A stretch of DNA of 64,000 nt from Agromyces mariniharenae (GCF_008122505.1 NZ_VSSB01000002.1:868001-932000), one strand, 5' to 3'; shown: positions 1 to 9,113, numbered from the stretch's first letter. The notes: generated by a model not told the origin, from the letters alone. A program made the numbers and translations.

Positions 1-242
1 CCGCCGACCTCGCGGTCACGGCGGGCAGCGACGCCGAGGTGCGCCTCGGCAAGCGGGCGGTGCTGCGCGACGAGGACGCCGGGGTCATCCGGCTGCATTA
101 CACGGATGCCGCGGTCTTCGCCGACGAGATCGCCGCCTACGGCCCCGAAGTGCGCGTCATCGGTCCCGCGCCGCTGCGCGAGGCGGTACGCGTCCGGCTG
201 GAGGCGGTCGTGGCCGCGCACCGGAACGGGGGAGTCGCGTGA
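1..242 (+). CDS. pafB: PafB-type WYL-domain regulator, C-terminal fragment
   Basis: Only the last 79 or so codons are in the window; the reading frame is open from base 3 and runs off the left edge. The visible residues look like the C-terminal WCX extension of WYL-domain transcription factors, ending in a helix rich in Arg and Val. In actinobacteria PafB and PafC are encoded together, usually next to the Pup-proteasome genes, and form a heterodimer that activates DNA-damage genes independently of LexA. Here the TGA stop at 240-242 touches the ATG of a clear pafC, so the two are translationally coupled. The assignment rests mostly on that neighbour, because the N-terminal HTH and the WYL motif lie outside the window. 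Confidence 0.75.
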   Translation, partial: ADLAVTAGSDAEVRLGKRAVLRDEDAGVIRLHYTDAAVFADEIAAYGPEVRVIGPAPLREAVRVRLEAVVAAHRNGGVA

Positions 243-1237
243 TGGCGAAGCGCCAGAAGCCGCTCAAGGCGCCCGACAAGCTCGTCTTCCTGCTCTCGTT
301 CGTGCCGTACCTGCTCGAGCGGCGTGTCGTCGACGTCTCCGAGGCGGCGCAGCACTTCGGCATGACCGAGGAGGAGATCCGCGACGCCGTGCGGCTCATC
401 GCGACCTCCGGACTGCCGGGGGAGACCGGCACGTACCAGCCGAACGACCTGTTCGACATCGACTGGGACTCGTTCGAGGAGGACGACGTCGTCATCGTCG
501 TGCACCACGTCGCGATCGACGACGCGCCGCGGCTCTCCGCGCGCGAGGCGGCCGCGCTCATCGCCGGGCTGCAGTACCTCTCGGCCTCGCCCGAGAACGC
601 CGGCAGCGCGTCGCTCGCCTCGCTCATGGCGAAGCTGACCGCGGGTGCCTCGGCCGCGCCGAGCCGGCTCGCCGTCGCCGAGACCGAGGCCGACGCGTCG
701 CTCGCGCTGATCCGCGAGGCGGTGGCCGAGGGCCGACAGCTCGAGTTCGACTACCTCAACGCCAGGGGCGAGCGGGGCCGCCGCCGTGCCGATCCGCTGC
801 GGATCATCTCGCAGGACGCGGACTGGTACCTGCAGGCGTACTGCCACACGCGAGAGGACGTGCGGAACTTCCGCGTCGACCGCATGAGCGACCTCGTGCT
901 CACCGACGAGCCGATCGGCGACCACTCGGGTCGCGCGGTGCCCGACACCCTGTTCCAGGGCTCGGAGTCCGACCTCGACGTCATCGTCGACGTCGAGCCG
1001 TCTGCGCTGCCCCTGCTCGCGGACTACCTCGCGGACTCGAGCACGCGCGAGATCGACGGGCGCCTGCGCGTCACGCTGCGGCTCGCGCACGTCCACGGGC
1101 TGAAGCGCCTCGTCGCGGGCCTGCCCGGCCTCGTGACGGTCGTCGCCCCGGCCGAGGCGCGCGCGGCGGTCGCCGAGTGGGCCGCCGCCGGCCTCGCGGG
1201 CTACGGCGACCGCGAGGCATCCGCCGGCCCCCGCTGA
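242..1237 (+). CDS. pafC: PafC, WYL-domain DNA-damage response regulator
   Basis: The 331-residue protein has an N-terminal winged-HTH region (residues 1-65, with the actinobacterial PafC opening KLVFLLSFVPYLL), a middle linker, a WYL domain with the WYL tripeptide at about 195-197 followed by the Arg-rich stretch FRVDRM, and a C-terminal WCX extension. PafBC complexes activate recA and other repair genes in mycobacteria, apparently through a ligand-sensing WYL domain. ATG at 242 is preferred over GTG at 239 because GGGGGAG (228-234) then sits 7 bases upstream as the ribosome binding site. That same heptamer is part of the polar motif set described separately. The gene overlaps the pafB stop by one base. 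Confidence 0.9.
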   Translation: MAKRQKPLKAPDKLVFLLSFVPYLLERRVVDVSEAAQHFGMTEEEIRDAVRLIATSGLPGETGTYQPNDLFDIDWDSFEEDDVVIVVHHVAIDDAPRLSAREAAALIAGLQYLSASPENAGSASLASLMAKLTAGASAAPSRLAVAETEADASLALIREAVAEGRQLEFDYLNARGERGRRRADPLRIISQDADWYLQAYCHTREDVRNFRVDRMSDLVLTDEPIGDHSGRAVPDTLFQGSESDLDVIVDVEPSALPLLADYLADSSTREIDGRLRVTLRLAHVHGLKRLVAGLPGLVTVVAPAEARAAVAEWAAAGLAGYGDREASAGPR

Positions 1238-1358
1238 CGCACTGCTGGAGCGACGCGCGTCGGGCGGGCGGGGGAGCCGCTCGGACCGCGATTGTCTCGC
1301 ATAGGGGGTTCGGCAGGTAGACTGGCCGCACGATCCCCCCGAGAACGGACGAACACCT

Positions 1359-1637
1359 ATGTGGCAAGGCTTCACTGGTTGGCACGCGCTGATCATCCTC
1401 GTGGTCATCCTGCTGCTCTTCGGCGCGCCGAAGCTCCCGGCGCTCGCCCGCAGCCTCGGGCAGTCGATGAAGATCCTCAAGAGCGAGGTCCGTCCCGAGA
1501 AGGACGGAGCGGCGACTGACGCGGAGGCGGCCGACGGCACCACGTCGAGCACCACCGCGACGAGCACTCCGGCGACGTCCGACGTCGCGGGCGGCCAGGC
1601 CAAGACCGACGAGGCCGATACCGGCAAGAGCCGCTGA
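1359..1637 (+). CDS. tatA: Twin-arginine translocase subunit TatA
   Basis: This 92-residue protein has the standard TatA plan: a short periplasmic N-terminus, one membrane helix (about residues 6-21), the FGAPKLP hinge, an amphipathic helix (ARSLGQSMKILKSE) and an acidic, Ser/Thr/Ala-rich tail. TatA oligomers form the passage through which folded twin-arginine substrates cross the membrane after binding to TatC. tatC follows 5 bases later, as in most actinobacteria (order pafBC-tatA-tatC-helY). A TAGACT sequence at 1318-1323 could be a -10 element, but no well-spaced -35 was found. Confidence 0.95.
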   Translation: MWQGFTGWHALIILVVILLLFGAPKLPALARSLGQSMKILKSEVRPEKDGAATDAEAADGTTSSTTATSTPATSDVAGGQAKTDEADTGKSR

Positions 1638-1642
1638 CCCCG

Positions 1643-2440
1643 ATGTCCGCGGTGAAGGATCGCGGGGAGAAGAACCGCGAGAAGCGGATGTCGCTGGGCG
1701 CGCATCTCATCGAGCTGCGCAAGCGCCTCTTCATCTCGGCCATCGCCATCGTCGTCGGCATGGCGCTCGGATGGTGGCTGACCGACGCCTTCGTCTGGCA
1801 GGCCATCCAGGAGCCGGTCGAGCGGGTCGCCGAGGCGCAGGGCAGCGACACGGCGATCATCTTCCCGACGATCTCGAGCGCGTTCGACCTGCGCCTGCAG
1901 ATCGCGTTCACGCTGGGCATCGTGATCTCGGCCCCCGTCTGGCTGTACCAGATCTTCGCATTCCTCGTGCCCGGGCTGAACACGCGCGAGCGCAAGTTCA
2001 CCCTGGCGTTCTTCGCCACCGCCATCCCGCTCTTCTTCGCCGGCTGCGCGGCCGGGTGGTTCGTGCTGCCGAACATCGTGAAGCTCATGACGAGCTTCGT
2101 GCCCGACGGCGCCGAGTCCCTGCTCACGGCGAAGGAGTACATCGACTTCGTCCTGAAGCTCGTCGTGGCGATCGGCATCGCATTCGTCGTGCCGGTGTTC
2201 ATCGTGCTGCTGAACTTCGCGGGCATCATCAGTGCGAAGGCGATCATCAAGTCGTGGCGCGTGGCGATCCTCGTGATCGTGCTGTTCACGGCCATCGCGA
2301 CACCCTCGGCCGACATCATCTCGATGTTCATGCTCGCGATCCCGATGATCGCGCTGTACTTCGGCGCGTGGTTCATCGCGCACCTGCACGACCGCCGTGT
2401 CGAGCGCCGCAACCGCGTGGAGTTCGGAGCCGCTGTCTAG
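1643..2440 (+). CDS. tatC: Twin-arginine translocase subunit TatC
   Basis: The 265-residue protein is a six-helix integral membrane protein of normal TatC length. It carries the conserved cytoplasmic N-terminal segment MSLGAHLIELRKRL and the first-loop region FDLRLQ that take part in twin-arginine signal recognition. With TatA it forms the Tat translocase; no separate tatB is visible here, and in many actinobacteria tatB lies elsewhere. The gene is 5 bases behind tatA and 9 bases ahead of helY, which suggests one transcript. The C-terminal tail is basic (HDRRVERRNR), as expected for the cytoplasmic end. Confidence 0.96.
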   Translation: MSAVKDRGEKNREKRMSLGAHLIELRKRLFISAIAIVVGMALGWWLTDAFVWQAIQEPVERVAEAQGSDTAIIFPTISSAFDLRLQIAFTLGIVISAPVWLYQIFAFLVPGLNTRERKFTLAFFATAIPLFFAGCAAGWFVLPNIVKLMTSFVPDGAESLLTAKEYIDFVLKLVVAIGIAFVVPVFIVLLNFAGIISAKAIIKSWRVAILVIVLFTAIATPSADIISMFMLAIPMIALYFGAWFIAHLHDRRVERRNRVEFGAAV

Positions 2441-2449
2441 GCTGGAGGG

Positions 2450-4882
2450 GTGGAGACCCTTTCCCCGGCCGAGCGGTACGCGATCTCGCGTGAGCAGCGC
2501 CGCAAGCCCCGCCTCGCCGAGTTCGCCTCACGACTGAAGTTCGACCTCGACCCGTTCCAGCAGGCCGCATGCGCCGCGCTCGACGAGGGCCGCAGCGTCC
2601 TCGTCGCCGCGCCGACGGGCGCAGGCAAGACCGTGGTCGCCGAGTTCGCGGTGTTCCTCGCCATGCAGGAGCCGAAGGCGAAGGTCTTCTACACGACCCC
2701 GATCAAGGCGCTCAGCAACCAGAAGTTCCAGGAGCTCGCCGACGAGTGGGGCGCCGACCAGGTGGGCCTGCTCACGGGCGACACGAACGTGAACTCGGGC
2801 GCGCGCATCGTGGTGATGACCACCGAGGTGCTGCGGAACATGCTCTACGCCGACTCGCCGCTGCTCGACCGCCTCGCCTACGTCGTGATGGACGAGGTGC
2901 ACTACCTCGCCGACCGGTTCCGCGGCGCGGTGTGGGAGGAGGTCATCATCCACCTCCCCGAGGCGGTGCGACTCGTCTCGCTCTCGGCGACCGTGTCGAA
3001 CGCCGAGGAGTTCGGCGACTGGCTGCAGGCCGTGCGCGGCGACACCGACGTGATCGTCTCCGAGGAGCGTCCCGTGCCGCTCGAGCAGCACGTGCTCGTG
3101 AAGGGCAAGCTCCTCGACCTGTTCGACTCGTCGGGCCTCGCGGCCACGAACCGGGTCAATCCCGAGCTGCAGCGCCTGGCGCGCACCGGCGGACGGTCGA
3201 TCTCGTCGCGCTCCGCACGCGGACGGCGCGGGAGCGACCGCGGCCGGTTCCACCAGCAGGGCCAGCCGAGCGGGCGCATCGAGCGCCCCGACGTCGTCGA
3301 CCTGCTGCACGGCAAGCACCTGCTCCCCGCCATCGTGTTCATCTTCTCGCGGGCGGGCTGCGACCAGGCCGTCCGCCAGGTGCTCCGCTCCGGCATCCGG
3401 CTCACCGACACCGAGGAGCGCGACGAGATCCGCGCGATCGTCGAGGAACGGGCCCGGATGCTGCGGGACGAGGATCTCGCCGTGCTCGGCTACTGGGACT
3501 GGATCGAGGGCCTCCAGCGCGGCGTCGCTGCGCACCACGCCGGGATGCTGCCCGCCTTCAAGGAGGTCGTCGAGGAGCTGTTCCAGCTGAAGCTCCTGAA
3601 GGTGGTCTTCGCCACCGAGACGCTGGCGCTGGGCGTCAACATGCCCGCCCGGTCGGTGGTGCTCGAGAAGCTCGAGAAGTTCAACGGCGAGGCGCGCGTG
3701 CCGATCACGCCGGGGGAGTACACGCAGCTCACGGGCCGCGCCGGACGCCGCGGCATCGACGTCGAGGGCCACTCCGTCATCCAGTGGGCCGACGGGCTCG
3801 ACCCCGAGGCGGTCGCCGCGCTCGCGTCGCGTCGCAGCTACCCGCTGAACTCGAGCTTCAAGCCGACCTACAACATGGCCGTCAACCTCATCGACCAGTT
3901 CGGACGCGAGCGCACGCGCCAGATCCTCGAGCTGTCGTTCGCGCAGTTCCAGGCCGACCGCGCGGTCGTCGACCTCGCGCGCACCCTCCGCAAGCAGGAG
4001 GAGTCGATGGCGGGCTACGACGAGGCCATGCGGTGCCACCTCGGCGACTTCGCGGACTACGCCGCGATCCGGCGACGCATCGGCGAGCTCGAGCGCCAGT
4101 CGTCCAAGGGCAATCCGACGCACGCGCAGCGCGAGCGGATGCAGCGCGAGCTCGTCGCGGTGCGCAAGCAGCTGCGGGCGCATCCCTGCCACGGCTGCGC
4201 CGAGCGCGAGCAGCACGCGCGCTGGGCCGAGCGGTGGTGGCGCCTCAAGCAGGAGCACGACCAGCTCTCGCGGCAGATCCGCACCCGAACCGGCCAGGTC
4301 GCGAAGCGGTTCGACCGCGTGACCGAGGTGCTCGAGCAGCTCGGCTACCTCGAGCGCGACGCGAAGGGATCGCTCGTCTCGACGTCGGCGGGCCGTATCC
4401 TGAAGCGCATCTACGGCGAACGCGACCTGCTCGTGGCCGAGTGCCTGCGACAGGGCCTGTGGGACGGCCTCGACGTGCCGTCGATCGCCGCGATGGCGGC
4501 TGCGCTCGTCTACGAGCCGCGCCGCGACGACCGCGGCGTCGACTACCGGATGCCCCGCGGCCGGTTCCGTGCGGCGTTCGACGCGACCACCGACGTGTGG
4601 AGCCGCCTCGACGACCTCGAACGCGACCACCGGCTCACGGGGAGCGACCAGCCGTCGCCCGCGCTGGCCCTCGCCATGCACGCCTGGGCGGGCGGTGCGG
4701 GCCTCGGCACCGTGCTCGACGACACCGACCTCGCGGCCGGCGACTTCGTGCGCCTGACCAAGCAGGTGGTCGACCTGCTCGACCAGGTCTCGATCGTCGC
4801 CGACGCCGAGCTCGGCGCGACTGCGCGGGCGGCGATCGACGCCGTGCGGCGCGGCGTGGTGGCCTACGGGTCGGTCGCGTGA
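2450..4882 (+). CDS. helY: HelY, Ski2-like DEAD/DEAH-box RNA helicase
   Basis: An 810-residue superfamily 2 helicase. Motif I (APTGAGKT) is at about 54-61, motif II (DEVH) at 148-151, motif III (SAT) soon after, and motif VI (QLTGRAGRRG) at about 426-435. The C-terminal third is the DSHCT-type domain typical of Ski2/Mtr4 proteins. A basic Arg/Ser-rich insertion (about residues 240-280) separates the two RecA-like domains and includes the run SRSARGRRG. Mycobacterial HelY is encoded at the same place after tatC. The start is the GTG 9 bases after the tatC stop. The gene contains one GGGGGAG polar motif, which encodes Gly-Glu in the segment TPGEYT. Confidence 0.92.
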   Translation: METLSPAERYAISREQRRKPRLAEFASRLKFDLDPFQQAACAALDEGRSVLVAAPTGAGKTVVAEFAVFLAMQEPKAKVFYTTPIKALSNQKFQELADEWGADQVGLLTGDTNVNSGARIVVMTTEVLRNMLYADSPLLDRLAYVVMDEVHYLADRFRGAVWEEVIIHLPEAVRLVSLSATVSNAEEFGDWLQAVRGDTDVIVSEERPVPLEQHVLVKGKLLDLFDSSGLAATNRVNPELQRLARTGGRSISSRSARGRRGSDRGRFHQQGQPSGRIERPDVVDLLHGKHLLPAIVFIFSRAGCDQAVRQVLRSGIRLTDTEERDEIRAIVEERARMLRDEDLAVLGYWDWIEGLQRGVAAHHAGMLPAFKEVVEELFQLKLLKVVFATETLALGVNMPARSVVLEKLEKFNGEARVPITPGEYTQLTGRAGRRGIDVEGHSVIQWADGLDPEAVAALASRRSYPLNSSFKPTYNMAVNLIDQFGRERTRQILELSFAQFQADRAVVDLARTLRKQEESMAGYDEAMRCHLGDFADYAAIRRRIGELERQSSKGNPTHAQRERMQRELVAVRKQLRAHPCHGCAEREQHARWAERWWRLKQEHDQLSRQIRTRTGQVAKRFDRVTEVLEQLGYLERDAKGSLVSTSAGRILKRIYGERDLLVAECLRQGLWDGLDVPSIAAMAAALVYEPRRDDRGVDYRMPRGRFRAAFDATTDVWSRLDDLERDHRLTGSDQPSPALALAMHAWAGGAGLGTVLDDTDLAAGDFVRLTKQVVDLLDQVSIVADAELGATARAAIDAVRRGVVAYGSVA

Positions 4883-4912
4883 ACGGCCGGGATCGTCGCC
4901 TAGGCTGAGCTG

Positions 4913-6469
4913 GTGCCCGAGAACGACCCGCGTCCGCTGCTGCCGTTGTGGGTCGCACTCCTCGCCGCGATCGCCGGTGGGCTCCTCTACGACCTCGGGT
5001 TCCCGGGCGCCGGCATCTGGCCGCTCGCCTTCGTCGGGATCGCGCTCGCGCTCGTCAGCCTGATCGGCCGCAGCGGCTGGTCGGCCGCGCTCGTCGGCTT
5101 CGCGTTCGGCGTGGCGTTCTACCTGCAGCAGGTGTCGTGGACGGCGCTGTACCTCGGGCCGGTGCCCTGGCTCGCCCTGTCGATCTTCGAGTCGTTCTTC
5201 GTCGCGGGCGGCGCCGTGCTCATCACGCTCGCCTACCGCTGGGTGCCACGGGCGAGCTCATCGCGGTGGGTGCGCCTCATCTGGCTCCCGTTGCTCGTTG
5301 CGGGGCTGTGGTGCGTGCGCGAGGCGGCCACGGGCACCATTCCCTACGGCGGATTCCCGTGGGGCCGTGCCGCGCAGAGCCAGTCGGAGAGCCCGTTCGC
5401 CGATGTCGTGTCGTGGGTCGGGTCGACCGGCCTGTCGTTCATCATGGTCGCGCTCGTGGCCGGGGTCATCGAATGGGTGCGCCTGCGTGGCTGGCAGGAC
5501 CTGCGCTCCGCGGTGCCGGTGGCGGCGCTGGCGCTCGTGGCGATCCTCGTGCCGGCGTGGCCGACCACGACGACGGGGGAGCTGCGCGTGGCGAGCGTCC
5601 AGGGCAACGGTCCGGCCGGGTACTTCGACGAGCGCGAACCCGGCGACGTGCTCGAGGCCCAGCTCGAGGCGACCGAGCCGATCCTCGACGAGCCCGACAT
5701 CGACGTGCTGCTCTGGCCCGAGGGCGGGTCGGACATCGACCCGACACGCAGCCCCGACGTCGCAGACATCTTCGACGATCTCAGCGAGCAGCTCGACGCG
5801 CCCGTCGTGCTCAACACGGTGACCACGAACGGCGCGGAGTTCTTCAACACGTCGCTGCTCTGGCGCGCCGGTGAGGGCGCGGTCGCGAGCTACGACAAGC
5901 GCAACCCGGTGCCGTTCGGCGAGTACATCCCCGACCGCTGGTTCTACGACGCGATCGCGGGCGACCTCACCGGGCTCATCCAACGTGGCTACACCCCGGG
6001 CACGAACCCGCCGGTGTTCGACCTCGGCGACGCGGTGACGGGCCTGGCGATCTGCTTCGACGTGATCTACGACGAGCTCATCTGGGAGGGCGCGCGCGAC
6101 GGCGCCGACCTCTACATGTTCCAGACGAACAACGCCGACTTCCGTGGCACCGACGAGAACCAGCAGCAGCTGGCGATCGCGCGCCTGCGCGCCATCGAGA
6201 CGGGCCGGTCGGTCGTGAACATCTCCACGGTGGGCACGAGCCAGGTGATCGACCCGAGCGGGCGCACCATCGACGCGCTGCCGGCCTACGAGCCGGGCGC
6301 CATGGTCACCGACGTGGAGTTGCGCGAGGGCCTCACGCCCTCGGTCGTGCTCGGCGGCGCGGTCCCGCTGCTCATCGTCTCGGGATCGCTCGGCGGACTC
6401 ATCGCCGCAGGCGTGATCACGCGACGTTCACGTCGCGAGGTCGTCGGGGAGGGTGACGGCGAGGGCTAG
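4913..6469 (+). CDS. lnt: Apolipoprotein N-acyltransferase
   Basis: The 518-residue protein has about six N-terminal membrane helices, a carbon-nitrogen hydrolase domain and a last C-terminal helix. The Glu-Lys-Cys triad is visible at about E270 (LLWPEGG), K329 (SYDKRNPVPFGEY) and C381 (LAICFDVIY). Lnt transfers a third acyl chain to the N-terminal cysteine of lipoproteins at the outer face of the membrane; lipoproteins such as CtaC in this window are plausible substrates. It starts with GTG at 4913, 30 bases after helY. Its TAG stop overlaps, on the opposite strand, the TAG of rbpA through the shared palindrome CTAG (6466-6469). Confidence 0.93.
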   Translation: MPENDPRPLLPLWVALLAAIAGGLLYDLGFPGAGIWPLAFVGIALALVSLIGRSGWSAALVGFAFGVAFYLQQVSWTALYLGPVPWLALSIFESFFVAGGAVLITLAYRWVPRASSSRWVRLIWLPLLVAGLWCVREAATGTIPYGGFPWGRAAQSQSESPFADVVSWVGSTGLSFIMVALVAGVIEWVRLRGWQDLRSAVPVAALALVAILVPAWPTTTTGELRVASVQGNGPAGYFDEREPGDVLEAQLEATEPILDEPDIDVLLWPEGGSDIDPTRSPDVADIFDDLSEQLDAPVVLNTVTTNGAEFFNTSLLWRAGEGAVASYDKRNPVPFGEYIPDRWFYDAIAGDLTGLIQRGYTPGTNPPVFDLGDAVTGLAICFDVIYDELIWEGARDGADLYMFQTNNADFRGTDENQQQLAIARLRAIETGRSVVNISTVGTSQVIDPSGRTIDALPAYEPGAMVTDVELREGLTPSVVLGGAVPLLIVSGSLGGLIAAGVITRRSRREVVGEGDGEG

Positions 6470-6831
6470 GCGCCGATCTTCTGCTGGCCGCGACGGGCTC
6501 GCAGGTAGGCGAGGCGCTCCTCGAGGAGCTCCTCGAGCTCGGCGCGGGTACGGCGCTCGAGCAGCATGTCCCAGTGGGTGCGGGCGACCTTCTCGCCCGA
6601 GCGATCGATCTCGACCGGCTTCGAGTCCACGAGCAGGGTCGCGGCGGCGCCGCAGTAGCGGCACTCCCAGGTCTCGGGGAGCTCCGCCTCGGTCGAGAAG
6701 GTCATCACGGTCTCGCGACCGCACGCCTCGCAGCGGTAGGTGTAGTCGGCACGGTCGGCGAAGACCACGCCGTCCTCACTCTGCAGGCTCTGGGCGCCGA
6801 TACGCATGCCCCGAAGGCTCCGGTCCGCCAT
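6466..6831 (-). CDS. rbpA: RNA polymerase-binding protein RbpA
   Basis: A 121-residue actinobacterial transcription factor that binds the beta-prime subunit and the group 1/2 sigma factor and stabilises open complexes. The N-terminal tail (MADRSLRGMRIGAQSLQ) and the core with two cysteine pairs (CEAC and CRYC) that bind zinc are clear. The C-terminal sigma-interacting part contains THWDMLLERR, followed by a helix rich in Glu and Leu. ATG at 6831 is chosen because GAGGAGT lies just upstream; the frame remains open for 20 codons further but without family similarity. The window also holds sigA, RbpA's partner, at 49.8-51.2 kb. Confidence 0.95.
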   Translation of the reverse strand: MADRSLRGMRIGAQSLQSEDGVVFADRADYTYRCEACGRETVMTFSTEAELPETWECRYCGAAATLLVDSKPVEIDRSGEKVARTHWDMLLERRTRAELEELLEERLAYLRARRGQQKIGA

Positions 6832-6916
6832 GGCGTACTCCTCTCGATCGTCTACAGGTATAAACGACCAAGCTGGGCATTCCCTTGCCACCGACTGGGG
6901 GATTGCCGGGGAATTC

Positions 6917-7669
6917 TCAGGTACGCGCCTCGACGAGGGGAAGGGCGAGGTCGGCGCGGTCGGTCACGAGGCCGTCGACGCCGAGGTCGAGCAGACGCGC
7001 CATGACCGCGGGGTCGTTCACCGTCCACACGTGCACCTCGAGACCGGCGCGGTGCGCACGCTCGACGAAGGCGCGCGTGACCACTCGGAGCGGCCCGACG
7101 CGCTCGGGCACCTGCAACGCCACGGCACCGCGAACGGCCCACGCCAGCGCCGCGGGGCCGAAGGGGGCGGCGATGAGGGAGCGGATGACTCCGGCACGGC
7201 CGGGCGAGCTCACGGCGTCGACGACGAGGCGCGCGGCGCGCCGCCGCCGGCCGTCGGTGAAGCTCGTGAGCAGCACGCGCGACCCCGCCCCCGTGCGTCG
7301 GAGCACGGCGACGGCGGGTGCGAGCGCGCCCTCCACCTTGATGTCGATGTTGAACCTCGTCTGCGGGAAGGCGTCGAGCGCCTCCTCGAGGGTGCAGTAC
7401 CCCTGGCCGTGTCCGAGGTCGATCCGGCGCAGCTCGTCCATCGTGAGGTCGGAGACCCGGAGGTCATGCCCGGCCACGCGCCGCAGGCTCGGGTCGTGCG
7501 AGATCACGGCGACGCCGTCGTGCGACACGTGCACGTCGGTCTCGAGGTACGACGCCCCGATCTCGACCGCCTCCGAGAATGCGAGCATCGTGTTCTCGGG
7601 TGCGTCGAGCGCCAGCCCGCGGTGCGCCAGCACCCGCGGCGCGGGCGGATCGAGGTAGGTCGAGGCCAC
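6917..7669 (-). CDS. Glycerophosphodiester phosphodiesterase
   Basis: A 250-residue GDPD-family TIM barrel. Active-site residues are visible in LAHRGLALDAPENT (His-Arg and Glu-Asn) and in ETDVHVSHDGVAVISHDP (Glu, Asp and the catalytic His), with the C-terminal motif VDGLVTDRADL. It should hydrolyse glycerophosphodiesters to glycerol-3-phosphate and an alcohol. No signal peptide is seen, so it probably acts in the cytoplasm. GTG at 7669 lies 5 bases after the SPFH gene, so the gene is probably the last in the nfeD-SPFH-GDPD operon. Its product could feed the same glycerol-phosphate pool as GlpK at 25.5 kb. Confidence 0.9.
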   Translation of the reverse strand: MASTYLDPPAPRVLAHRGLALDAPENTMLAFSEAVEIGASYLETDVHVSHDGVAVISHDPSLRRVAGHDLRVSDLTMDELRRIDLGHGQGYCTLEEALDAFPQTRFNIDIKVEGALAPAVAVLRRTGAGSRVLLTSFTDGRRRRAARLVVDAVSSPGRAGVIRSLIAAPFGPAALAWAVRGAVALQVPERVGPLRVVTRAFVERAHRAGLEVHVWTVNDPAVMARLLDLGVDGLVTDRADLALPLVEART

Positions 7670-7674
7670 GCGGC

Positions 7675-8643
7675 TCAGTGTCGTTCGGGCGACGGCGCAC
7701 CCGGCGGCCGGGTCGTCGAGGCATCCGTCGACCGGGTCGGTGCGGCATCCGTCGGCGCACCCGGCGGCGTGAACGCCGTGCCGATGCCCTTCAGCGCCTC
7801 GGTGAGCTCGCTGGGGATGATCCAGAGCTTGTTCGACGCGCCCTCGGCGAGCTGCGGCAGCATCTGCAGGTACTGGTAGCCGAGCAGCTTCGGGTCGGGG
7901 TCGCCCTTGTGGATGGCATCGAACACCGTGAGGATCGCCTCCGCCTCGCCCTGTGCGCGGAGCACCGCGGCCTTCGCGTCACCCTCGGCCTGGAGGATCG
8001 CCGCCTGCCGGGCGCCCTCTGCGGTGAGGATCTGCGACTGCTTGGTGCCCTCGGCGGTGAGGATGAGTGCGCGGCGGTCGCGCTCGGCGCGCATCTGCTT
8101 CTCCATCGAGTCCTGGATGGAAAGGGGCGGGTCGATCGCCTTCAGCTCGACGCGGGAGACGCGGATGCCCCACTTGCCGGTGGCCTCGTCGAGCACGACG
8201 CGCAGCTGGCCGTTGATGTTGTCGCGGGAGGTGAGCGCCTCTTCGAGGTTCAGCCCGCCGACGACGTTGCGCAGCGTCGTCGTCGTGAGCTGCTCGACGG
8301 CGCCGAGGTAGTTCGCGATCTCGTACGTCGCGGCCCGCGCGTCGGTGACCTGGAAGTAGACGACCGTGTCGATCGAGACGACGAGGTTGTCCTCGGTGAT
8401 CACGGGCTGCGGCGGGAACGACACCACCTGCTCGCGCATGTCGACGAGCGGACGGAGCCGGTCGATGAACGGCACCAGCACGTTGAGGCCCGGCATGAGC
8501 GTCTTGTGGTAGCGGCCGAGCCGCTCGACGATGCCCGCGTAGGCCTGCGGGATGATGCGGATCGACTTCGCCAGCACGACGATGACGAAGATGACGATCG
8601 CCAGGACGACGACCGCGATGATGATGGTGCCGGCGTCGATCAC
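7675..8643 (-). CDS. SPFH/band 7 membrane protein (stomatin/QmcA-like)
   Basis: The 322-residue protein has one N-terminal membrane helix (about residues 5-24), the stomatin-type opening RIIPQAYAGIVERLGRYH, an SPFH domain and a coiled segment with repeated AEG/Q motifs (LTAEGTKQSQILTAEGARQA). The tail is Pro/Thr/Ser-rich. These proteins form oligomeric scaffolds in ordered membrane domains, and their partner is normally an NfeD protein, which is what lies upstream. The GTG start overlaps the nfeD-type TGA by 4 bases (GTGA, 8640-8643), indicating coupled translation. The substrate or client is unknown. Confidence 0.92.
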   Translation of the reverse strand: MIDAGTIIIAVVVLAIVIFVIVVLAKSIRIIPQAYAGIVERLGRYHKTLMPGLNVLVPFIDRLRPLVDMREQVVSFPPQPVITEDNLVVSIDTVVYFQVTDARAATYEIANYLGAVEQLTTTTLRNVVGGLNLEEALTSRDNINGQLRVVLDEATGKWGIRVSRVELKAIDPPLSIQDSMEKQMRAERDRRALILTAEGTKQSQILTAEGARQAAILQAEGDAKAAVLRAQGEAEAILTVFDAIHKGDPDPKLLGYQYLQMLPQLAEGASNKLWIIPSELTEALKGIGTAFTPPGAPTDAAPTRSTDASTTRPPGAPSPERH

Positions 8644-9113
8644 TGCGGGGTGCTCCTCTCAACGGGCACGACGACGGCCGTCGCACCATCGATGCCCGTG
8701 ACGAGCACGCGCTCGCCCACGGCGACATCCGCCTGCTCGGTGATGGGGGAGAGGCGCGCCGTCCACACCTCGCCGTTCTGGAGGCGGACCTGGCCACCCA
8801 CGGGTGTCACCGTGCGCACGACCGCGCCGTCGGCGCCGATGAGCGCGTCGATGTTGCTGCGCGCGGGATCGCCGCCGCGCCTGAGCAGCCGCAGCAGCGA
8901 CGGTCGGAGCGTGAGGATGAGGGCCACGGCCACCACCGCGGCGATGATGAACTGCGCCCACCACGGGATGCCGAACAGCCCTGAGAGCAGGCCGGCGACG
9001 CTGCCGAGCGCGAGCATGAGGAACGTCATCTCGAGCGTGAAGACCTCGATGGTCGCGAACACGAGGATCAGGACGAGCCAGACGATCCATGCGTACTGCG
9101 TCAGCACATCCAA
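8640..9113 (-). CDS. NfeD-family membrane protein
   Basis: A 157-residue short-form NfeD with three to four membrane helices in residues 1-75 and a C-terminal OB-fold domain (about 85-150) containing the characteristic GADGAVVRTVTPVGGQVR pattern. It lacks the N-terminal ClpP-like protease domain of long NfeD. It is the usual partner of the SPFH protein directly downstream. The start is TTG at 9113, supported by AAGGAG 8 bases upstream; the ATG at 9118 is in another frame. A GGGGGAG polar motif (8745-8751) lies inside this gene on the opposite strand, so its orientation follows the replichore and not the gene. Confidence 0.88.
   Translation of the reverse strand: MDVLTQYAWIVWLVLILVFATIEVFTLEMTFLMLALGSVAGLLSGLFGIPWWAQFIIAAVVAVALILTLRPSLLRLLRRGGDPARSNIDALIGADGAVVRTVTPVGGQVRLQNGEVWTARLSPITEQADVAVGERVLVTGIDGATAVVVPVERSTPQ

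Noticed and set aside
137..2389. Very long open frames antisense to pafC-tatC, helY, parC, qcrB and other genes
   Set aside because: These arise from the GC-rich third codon positions. Their translations are low-complexity Arg/Ala/Gly/Asp strings without family features, and each is opposite a well-recognised gene.
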